Assembly (NCBI GenBank): GCA_028826165.1
Contig: JAPDFW010000113.1
Coordinates: 62,001 to 126,000, forward strand
Source of the DNA: Anaeramoeba ignava
Lineage: Eukaryota; Metamonada; Anaeramoebidae
DNA length: 64,000 bases
Direction of reading: 5' to 3'
The notes under the pieces were generated by a model. The model did not search any database. It was not told the DNA's origin and saw only the letters and a list, made by a program, of their open reading frames with translations. The translations under genes and the position numbers were made by a program. The number at the start of each line of letters is the position of its first letter. Position 1 is the stretch's first letter. Positions 55,297-64,000 of this stretch are shown here, in pieces.

Positions 55297-58200
55297 ATGC
55301 AATTTTCTGAACAAATTTTTAATGAAAATGAAAAGGGTAATGAAAAGGATAATGAAAATGATAATGAAAATGAAATTAAAAATTTACTCAATTTAACACT
55401 TGGAAAGAAATTTACAAATCCAAATGAAATACAAATTGAAGCTCAAAGAAAAGTAAATTTAAAATTTAAAATTTAATAAAAAAAAATATAATTGAAAAAA
55501 TTTTTTCTTATTTTTGCTTTTTATTTGTTTTTAATTTTAAAAAGGCTTTTAATATTTGGATTCAAAAAAATCTTCCAAATAAAATAACATTTAATGATAT
55601 TTTTAATGATTTTGAAAATGGTCTTAATATTTTTTATTTATTAGAACATTTAAGTGGAAGAAAGTAAAAAAAAAATCAATTTAAAAAATCAATTTAAAAC
55701 AATTTAAAAAACAATTTAAAACAATTTAAAAATCAATTTAAAACAATTTAAAACAATTTAAAAATCAATTTAAAAACAATTCAAAACAATTTAAAACAAT
55801 TTAAAAATCAATTTAAAAACAATTTTAAAATCAATTTAAAAATCAATTTAAAAATTCAATTCAAAACAATTTAAAACAATTTAAAAAACAATTTAAAAAT
55901 TCAATTCAAAAATCAATTTAAAATCAATTTAAAAATCAATTTAAAAATTCAATTCAAAAATCAATTCAAAACAATTTAAAACAATTTTAAAATCAATTTA
56001 AAACAATTTAAAAATCAATTTAAAAAACAAATTTAAAATCAATTTAAAAAATCAATTTAAAAAACAATTTAAAAAACAATTCAAAACAATTCAAAAATCA
56101 ATTTTAAAATCAATTTAAAAACAATTTAAAAAATCAATTTAAAACAATTTAAAACAATTCAAAAAAACAATTTTAAAAATCAATTTAAAACAATTTAAAA
56201 CAATTTAAAATCAATTTAAAATCAATTTTAAAAACAATTCAAAACAATTCAAAACAATTTTAAAAAATCAATTTAAAAATTCAATTTAAAACAATTTAAA
56301 AAAATTAAATTAAAAAATTCAATTTAAAACAATTTAAAATCAATTCAAAAAAACAATTTAAAAAACAATTTAAAACAATTTAAAAACAATTTAAAACAAT
56401 TTAAAAAACAATTTAAAATCAATTTAAAACAATTTTAAAACAATTTAAAATCAATTTAAAAACAATTTAAAAATCAATTTGAAACAATTTTAAAACAATT
56501 TAAAATCAATTTAAAAACAATTTTAAAAAAATTAATTTAAAACAATTTAAAACAATTTAAAAAAATCAATTTAAAAAAATTTAGAGGGAAAATTCCTTTT
56601 AAAAAACCTCGAAATAAGGATGAAAAAATTGAAAATATTAAAGCAGGAATTGAATTTGCAAATCATATTGGAATTTCACTAAATATGATACCTGAAGATA
56701 TTTTTGAAAAAGAAATTCCTAAAATTTTGGAAATGTGTTGGCAAATCTTAATGTTTTTTCATTTACAAGAAATTCCAAAACATACTCATTATCAACCTGA
56801 TGAAATTTTATTAGCTTTTTGTCAAATTTCAACTGAAGAAGTTGAAAGCAAATTAGATATTAGAATTGACAATTTTTCTGAAAGGTATTTTTTTTAGAGA
56901 TCAATTTAAATTCAGATTCAAAATTCAAAATCAAAATTAAAATCAAAATCAAAATCAAAATTTAAAATCAAAATCAAAATCAAAATTTAAAATCAAAATC
57001 AAAATTAAAATGAAATTCAAATTCAAAATTAAAATCAAAATCAAAATCAAAATCAAAATCAAAATTTAAAATCAAAATCAAAATCAAAATTTAAAATCAA
57101 AATCAAAATCAAAATCAAAATTTAAAATCAAAATCAAAATCAAAAAATGAAATTAAAATTAATTCAAATTCAAATTAAAATTCAAATAGTTTTTATGATG
57201 GAAAAGCTTTTTGTGCAATTATTAAGCATTATAAACCAGATTTAATTGATAATGAAATTTTTCAAGATGTATAAATCAAACAAAAAAATATCCAAAAATA
57301 AATTTTTCAATTTATTCATTTAAAAAATCTTTTCATTTAATTTCCTAAAAAAAAAGGCTAAAAAAAAGAGAGTAATAAAACATGCATTTCAAGCAGCAGA
57401 ATTTATTGGAATTCCACAAACAATTGATATTGAAGATATTTTAACTGAAAATTTAGATGAAGTTGTTTTAATGATTTATATATCATCTCTTTATTTTAAA
57501 TTTGTGAATCAAGAAGTTGTAAATTATCAATATTTAATATTCAATTTAATTCAATTCAACTTAATTTAATTCAATATTCAATTCAATCCAATTTAATTCG
57601 ATATTCAATTTAATATTAAATTCAAAATTCAATATTCAATTTAATTTAATTCAATATTTAATTCAATATTCAATTCAATTCAATATTTAATTCAATTCAA
57701 TTTAATATTTAATTCAAGCAATTTAATTTAATTCAATTTAATTCAATATTTTAATATTCAATATTTAATTCAATATTTAATTCAATATTTAATATTTAAT
57801 ATTTAATTCAATTCAATATTCAATTCAAATTCAATTCAATTCAATTCAATCAATATTCAATTTAATATTTAATTTAATTCAATTTAATTTAATTCAATAT
57901 TTAATTCAATTCAATATTTAATATTTTAATTCAATTCAATTCAATATTTAATATTTAAATTTCAATTCAATATTTAATTTAATTTAATTCAATTTAATTC
58001 AATATTCAATTTAATATTCAATATTATTTAATTTAATATTTTAATTCAATTCAATATTCAATTCAATATTTAATATTCAATTTAATTTCCAATATTCAAT
58101 ATTCAATAATATTCGATTCAATTTAATTCAATATTCAATTCAATATTCAATTTAATATTCAATTCAATATTCAATTCAATTCAATTCAATTCAATTCAAT

Positions 58201-61200
58201 TCAAATTTAATTTTTTTAATTCATTCAATTTAATTCAATTCAATTCAATATTCAATTCAATATTTTAATTTAATTTATTTTAATTTTAATATTCAATTTA
58301 ATATTTTAATATTTAAATTCAAATTCAATATTTTATTCAATTCAATTTTCAATTCAATTTAATTTAATTCAATTCAATATTTCATTCAATATTTCAATTC
58401 AATTTAATTCAATATTCAATTTTTAATTTCAATTCAATTCAATTTAATTTAATTTAATTCAATATTCAATTCAATATTCGAATTTCAATATTCAATTCAA
58501 TTATTCAATTCAATTCAATTTCAATTCATTTCAATATTTAATATTTTTATTCAATATTCATTATTTAATATTCAATTTCAATTCAATATTTCAATTTAAT
58601 TCAATATTCAATTCAATTTTATTCAACCAATATTCAATTCAATATTCAATTTAATTCAATTCAATATTCAATTTAATTCAATTTAATATTTAATTCAATA
58701 TTTATTCAATATTTAATTCAATATTCAATTCAATTCATTTCAATATTCAATTCAATTCAAATTTAATTTAATTTTAATTTAATTTAATTCAATATTTTCA
58801 ATATTTAATTCAATATTCAATTTAATTCCAATATTTAATTCGATATTTAATTTAATAATTTAATTCAATTCAATATTCAAATATTCAATATTTAATTCAA
58901 TTTTAATTCAATTCAATTCAATTTAATTTTTTTAATTTAATTTAATTCAATTCAATTTAATATTTTAATTTAATATGATTAATATTCACCCAATATTCAA
59001 TTCAATAATTTATTTAATTCAATTTATTCAAATTTTCAATTCAATATTTAATATTCAAATATAATTCAATATTCAATTTAATTTTAATTCAATTCAATTT
59101 CAATATTTAATATTTTAATTATTTATTCAATATTTCAATTTAATTTTCAATATTCAATTTAATTCAATTTAATATTTCAATTTTCAATTTAATTTCAATA
59201 TTCAACCAATATTCAATTCAATTCAATATTTAATTTAATTCAATATTCAATTCAATATTCAATTCAATATTCAATTTAATTCAATTCAATTCATTCAATT
59301 CAATATTCAATTTTAATTCAATTCAATTCAATTTATTAATTCAATATTCAATTCAATATTCAATTTAAATTCAATATTTAATTCAATTCAATTTAATTCA
59401 ATTTAATATTCAATATTCAATATTCAATTCAATATTCAATTTAATATTTAATATTTAATTTAATTCAATATTCAATTCAATATTCAATTCAATATTCAAT
59501 ATTTAATTCAATATTCAATTCAATATTCAATTTAATTCAATTTAATTTAATTCAATATTCAATTCAATATTTAATTCAATTTAATTTAATTCAATTCAAT
59601 TTAATTTAATATTCAATATTTAATTTAATTTAATTCAATTCAATATTCAATATTTAATTGTAGATCCAAAAAATTGCAGAAAAACTTTCACCTACAAATA
59701 AAAGTTTACCAAACCCACGATTATTTCCATTAAAAGTTAAAAGACTCTCAAGAACAAAATCATTCAACACATCATTCGTATTAAGTTCACAAGCAAATTT
59801 AATCAATCCAAAAATACGCGATATTTCAAAACAATTAGAAAGTCAATATGAAGAAAAAATACTTGAATTAAAAAAAATGATGAATGCATATGAAAACGAG
59901 AAACAGATGCTGAAAGAGCAAATGAAATCAGAAGAGAAAATCCAGAAGAAACAAATCAACGCGGAAGAGATGAAGGAAATTAACAGCAAAAAAGCAGAAA
60001 TTAGCGAACTAAAAATTGAAAATCAGCATATTCGGCAGGAAATTCTCAAAAAACAAGAGGAAATTGATAAGGAAAACCAAGAGTATCAACGCCGTAAAAC
60101 GGAGCTTGAACAAACGCACAAGGAAAGAGAGGATGAGCTGCTTTCAATCAAACAATCACATGATAACGAATTGGAAAATATGCAAAAACAATTTGAAATA
60201 AGAAAACAAGAACTCGTTATGGAGCAACAAATGCTTGAGAACTTGGTTGCCCAGCTCGAAAAGGAACTGAACCAAGAAGAAAAACAATCGGAACAAATCA
60301 AGAAAAAGCAAATATTGAAGCAAACTTTCCAACAAAAAGAACAGCAAAAGAAAAAACTTGAACAAGAAATTCAACAGCAAAACGAACGCAATCGTGCATT
60401 TGATTCCAAGAACAAAGAAGATCAGGAGAAACTGGAACGATTGCGCCGCAACAAGGAGATACAAGAAATATCGCTGAAAAATATAAAAAAACAATATGAA
60501 GAATTAACTGTCGAAATTAATCAAATCAAAGAATCAAATCAGATAAAAATGCAGCAGTTGAACAACAAGATTGAAGACAAGGAAAACGAGCTCAGAGTTC
60601 TTGTCTTCATTTCTGGAAATCCCGAACTTGGCGGTTATGAGAAAATTCCAGAAAACCACAAACAAGAAAAATCATACTTTTTGCAAATGTCGCAAACAAT
60701 AGAAAATTTAGAGTCGCAGATCAACAAACTCGATGAGAAGAAGGTGGACAATGCAGAACTGCAGAAACAACTGGATGAGATTACGCAGAAAACAAATCAC
60801 TACCGCAAACATGAAAACGAGCAAGAGCTTAATCTTAAAAATATGAATGATCAAATTCAACAAGATTTGGATCAATTATCAAATCACAGAAAAGATCTCC
60901 AGCAAAAAATCATGCAGAAAACAAAAACAATCAAAACCGCCGAGCGCAAAATCGAGCATCTCAGACAAAGCACTTATGGCGAAGAGCTGCGCAATAGAAT
61001 GCTTAAGCAAGAAATTGAGGAAATTGAGCAACAAAAGCGCAATCTCAAAAATGAGTCTGAATTTGAGATGAAAAATTTGAACATGAAATTGGAAAAAATA
61101 GCAGAGGAAGAAAAAGCACTCCAACAGAAAAACATTGAGTATCAAAAAAGTGTTGAAGATCTTCCGAATCAATTGTCTGAATCGCTGAAGAAATTGCGAG

Positions 61201-61982
61201 GATTTGTTGAGAAGGCACAAAAAGTGGAAAATTCAAAACTTTCCAAAAAACAAAAATTACAATTTATTAAAGAAAATCAAGAAATCTTTCAGTTCTCACA
61301 AGGATATGAAAAACAGAAGCAGGAAATCAAGCAAATCACGTCTCAATACGATGATAATTCCAAGCAATTGAATATTTGTTTAGGAATGATAACACAAATC
61401 AATCAAGAAATTTCTGAACTTCAAAAACACATTTTGGAACAAAAAAAACTATTAGAAAATGAAATTGCAAGTTATAAACAGCTCAAGCGTGAATACCAGA
61501 CTTTTCTTAGCCAGAATTCAATTTTTTTTGGAGATGTTTTTGAACAAACAAAATCTCATTTACTTTCCAAATTAGATCGCAAACAGAAAAAATTACAACA
61601 GATTAAATACCAACTCAATTTGAGAAGATTTCAACGGAAATTAAAGAAAAAATATTTTTACAGGCAAAAATTAACTGATAAACTTGATGAGATCAGAAAA
61701 AGTTCTCAAATGTCTTTACAACGTTCTGAATCGTTTCAATTTGCTCTTCGCGCAAAGGAATTGACTAAATCTTTAAGAGAATTGACCCAAGAAAGAATTA
61801 GTGTTCAACAAAAACTTATTGCTCTTGAAGAAAAACGTGATTTTTTACTTCAATTAAAACCAATTTATAAACTTTTTTCTGCTCGTTCAGTTCAAATTGG
61901 TGTTCAAGCTCAAAAAGTTGAACAAGATAAATTAATTTTTCAAAGTGAAATTGATCGATTGAATAATTTTCTTTTGTTTTGA
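55297..61982 (+). CDS. Tandem calponin-homology, long coiled-coil actin-binding protein
   Basis: Exons: 55297-55452, 55545-55663, 56585-56884, 57190-57268, 57357-57518, 59664-61982; all in phase, 1044 residues. After an acidic Asn/Glu N-terminus come CH1 (AFNIWIQKNLPNKITFNDIF, NGLNIFYLLEHLSGRK, FANHIGISLNMIPEDIFE) and CH2 (FYDGKAFCAIIKHYKPDLID, AFQAAEFIGIPQTIDIEDIL, VVLMIYISSLYF), the actin-binding pair of alpha-actinin, filamin and cortexillin type. A ~700-residue coiled coil follows (KQMLKEQMKSEEKIQKKQIN and so on). There are no spectrin repeats or EF hands, so cortexillin-like actin bundlers are a closer model than alpha-actinin. The coiled-coil exon is richer in G and C than its surroundings. 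Introns 2, 3 and 5 are repeat arrays; intron 5 is 2.1 kb. Confidence 0.87.
55675..56570. repeat. CAATTTAAAA array in CH-protein intron 2
   Basis: About 0.9 kb of 10-12 bp units CAATTTAAAA and TCAATTTAAAAA on the sense strand; a single G is visible (AATTTGAAAC near 56480). Confidence 0.95.
56900..57180. repeat. AAAATC array in CH-protein intron 3
   Basis: 6-bp AAAATC units with AAATTTAAAATC blocks; very few G on the sense strand (AAAATGAAATT words near 57010 and 57147). Confidence 0.93.
57535..59655. repeat. TTCAATATTCAATTTAA array in CH-protein intron 5
   Basis: 2.1 kb of irregular ATTCA, ATTTA and ATATTC combinations. G is limited to about six isolated bases (mostly TTCGAT and one CAAGCA), while C is common throughout. 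Confidence 0.95.
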
Positions 61983-62220
61983 TTTTTTTTTTAATCAAAA
62001 AAAAATTTATTTTATTTTCAAAATTTTCATTTTTTTTTTACATTTTTAAAAAAAAATTTATTATGGTTTTGATAAATAAAATGGAATTAAAAAAGATTTT
62101 CCAAATCAATTTTTATATTCCATTTTAATAAAATTTAATTTTAAAAAACCAAAATTAAATAATCCGTGTCCAATAGAGAAAGAAAATGAAATAACTTTCT
62201 TTCTTTTTTATCCGCGGAGA
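61983..62220. other. Downstream region with an unexplained GC-containing island
   Basis: After the CH-protein stop come A/T runs and then 62162-62222, which holds ATCCGTGTCCAATAGAGAAA, the hairpin arms AGAAAG/CTTTCT and TATCCGCGGAGATA with the palindrome TCCGCGGA. Such bases are exceptional in this intergenic DNA. No tRNA, snRNA or exon could be recognised. Confidence 0.4.
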
Positions 62221-64000
62221 TAACAATAAAATAATAAATATAAATTAAATTATAATTTAAAATTAAATTTCTTTATTTTTTTATTTATTAAAAATTTAAT
62301 TAAAAATTAAATCAATTTTATATTTATTTTTAAATATATTTTATTAATATTTTAAACATAAAATTAATAATAAAATAATAAATATAAATTAATTTATAAT
62401 TTAAAATTAAATTTCTTTATTTTTTTTATTTTCAAAATTTTAATTAAAATTTAAATCAATTTTATATTTATTTTTAAGTATATTTTATTTATATTTTAAA
62501 CATAAAATTAATAATAAAATAATAAATATAAATTAATTTATAATTTAAAATTAAATTTCTTTATTTTTTTATTTATTAAAAATTTAATTAAAAATTAAAT
62601 CAATTTTATATTTATTTTTAAATATATTTTATTTATATTTTAAATATATAAATTAATAATAAAATAATGAATATAAATTAAATTTATAATTTCAAAATTA
62701 AATTTCTTTTATTTTTTTTATTTATTAAAAATTTAATTAAAAAATTTAAATTAATTTTTATATTTATTTTTAAGTATATTTTATTAATATTTTAAAACAT
62801 AAAATTAATAATAAAATAATAAATATAAATTAAATTATAATTTCAAAATTAAATTTCTTTTATTTTTTATTTATTAAAAATTTAATTAATTTAAAATTAA
62901 TTTTATATTTATTTTTAAATATAATTTTATTTATATTTTAAACATAAAAATAATAATAAAATAATAAATATAAATTAAATTATAATTTAAAATTAAATTT
63001 CTTTATTTTTTTATTTATTAAAAATTTAATTAAAAATTTAGATTAATTTTATATTTATTTTTAAATATATTTTATTTATATTTTTAAACATAAAAATAAT
63101 AATAAAATAATAAATATAAATTAAATTATAATTCAAAATTAAATTTCTTTATTTTTTTATTTATTAAAAATTTAATTAAAAATTTAAATCAATTTTATAT
63201 ATTTTTAAATATATTTTATTTATATTTTAAACATAAAATAAATAATAAAATAATAAATATAAATTAATTTATAATTTAAAATTAAATTTCTTTATTTTTT
63301 TATTTATTAAAAATTTAATTTAAAATTTAAATCAATTTTATATTTATTTTTAAATATATTTTATTTATATTTTAAATATAAAATTAATAATAAAATAATA
63401 AATATAAATTAATTTATAATTTAAAATTAAATTTCTTTTTATTTCTTTTATTTATTAAAAATTTAATTAAAAATTTAAATCAATTTTATATTTATTTTTA
63501 AATATATTTTATTTATATTTTAAACATAAAATTAATAATAAAATAATAAATATAAATTAATTTATAATTTAAAAATTAAATTTCTTTATTTTTTTATTTA
63601 TTAAAAATTTAATTAAAATTTAAATCAATTTTATATTTATTTTTAAATATATTTTATTTATATTTTAAACATAAAAATTAATAATAAAATAATAAATATA
63701 AATTAATTTATAATTTAAAATTAAATTTCTTTTATTTTTTTTATTTATTAAAAATTTAATTAAAATTTAAATCAATTTTATATTTATTTTTAAATATATT
63801 TTATTTATATTTTAAACATATAATTAATAATAAAATAATAAATATAAATTAAATTATAATTTAAAATTAAATTTCTTTATTTCTTTTATTTATTAAAAAT
63901 TTAATTAAAATTTAAATCAATTTTATATTTATTTTTAAGTATATTTTATTAATATTTTAAATATAAAATTAATAATAAAATAATAAATATAAATTAATTT
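62221..64000. repeat. ~150-bp satellite array (runs off the right edge)
   Basis: About 12 head-to-tail units of 145-155 bp, each with AATAATAAAATAATAAATAT, TTAAATTTCTTTATTT, AATCAATTTTATATTT and TATATTTTATTTATATTT. It is A/T with a few C and almost no G on the plus strand. No coding content. It has no telomere-like repeat, so it is an interstitial satellite or part of a further intron. Confidence 0.93.

Noticed and set aside
62221-64000. Telomeric array at the window edge
   Set aside because: The unit is ~150 bp of A/T with no short G-rich telomere motif.
1-64000. tRNA, rRNA or spliceosomal RNA genes
   Set aside because: I looked for G/C-containing, foldable islands outside coding exons and found only 62162-62222 and the transposon, neither of which matches a known RNA.

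Overview
This is a gene-dense but extremely AT-rich window from a nuclear protist genome, most likely a free-living amoeboid eukaryote. I suspect an Anaeramoeba-like amoeba from the Asn/Gln-rich proteins, BTB-TLDc and beta-propeller surface genes, but that is a guess from style and not a demonstrated placement. The standard genetic code fits every gene. Genes have spliceosomal introns, nearly all GT-AG, and no bacterial features (operons, ribosome binding sites) are present. Introns and some exons are filled with short tandem repeats.

Layout, left to right: an RRM RNA-binding protein (minus, runs off the left edge); MIOS, a GATOR2 subunit (plus, 0.8-6.1 kb); VPS55/LEPROT (plus, 6.3-9.1 kb); a TMEM168-like membrane protein (minus, 10.1-11.9 kb) divergent from an importin-alpha (plus, 12.0-14.7 kb); a large NRPS-like protein ending in a PH domain (minus, 15.1-23.2 kb) divergent from a mucolipin-type TRP channel (plus, 23.4-28.7 kb); a Nudix ADP-sugar diphosphatase (minus, 28.8-29.8 kb); a WNK/NRBP-family pseudokinase (minus, 30.1-34.1 kb); ribosomal protein uL14/RPL23 (minus, 34.5-37.5 kb) with a DNA transposon in an intron; WDR11 (minus, 37.8-43.5 kb); a BTB-TLDc protein (plus, 44.4-47.8 kb) followed by a BTB gene fragment; two tandem copies of a secreted or surface beta-propeller/TM gene (plus, 48.7-54.5 kb); an RNase P Rpp21/Rpr2-like protein (minus, 54.6-55.2 kb); a tandem-CH coiled-coil actin-binding protein (plus, 55.3-62.0 kb); and a satellite array running off the right edge.

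The genes are individually transcribed. MIOS, VPS55, mucolipin and WDR11 all act on the endosome/lysosome/Golgi system in other eukaryotes, but the clustering may be chance.

The most notable observations are: (1) repeat-filled introns that are almost devoid of G on the sense strand, whichever strand the gene lies on; (2) a consensus U12-type AT-AC intron in MIOS whose body is 1.5 kb of hexamer repeats; (3) a TLDc intron made of nine tandem copies of a whole intron, most with splice-site-like ends and 3-nt spacers; (4) probable micro-exons of 1 nt (VPS55) and 5 nt (NRPS start); (5) an NRPS-like protein that begins in mid condensation domain, has a degenerate adenylation domain and ends in a PH domain; (6) a 937-bp transposon with 44-bp perfect inverted repeats and an 8-bp target duplication; (7) a WNK-like kinase lacking its catalytic residues. 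Exon boundaries were placed by hand from splice signals, reading phase and remembered family alignments; no search was run.
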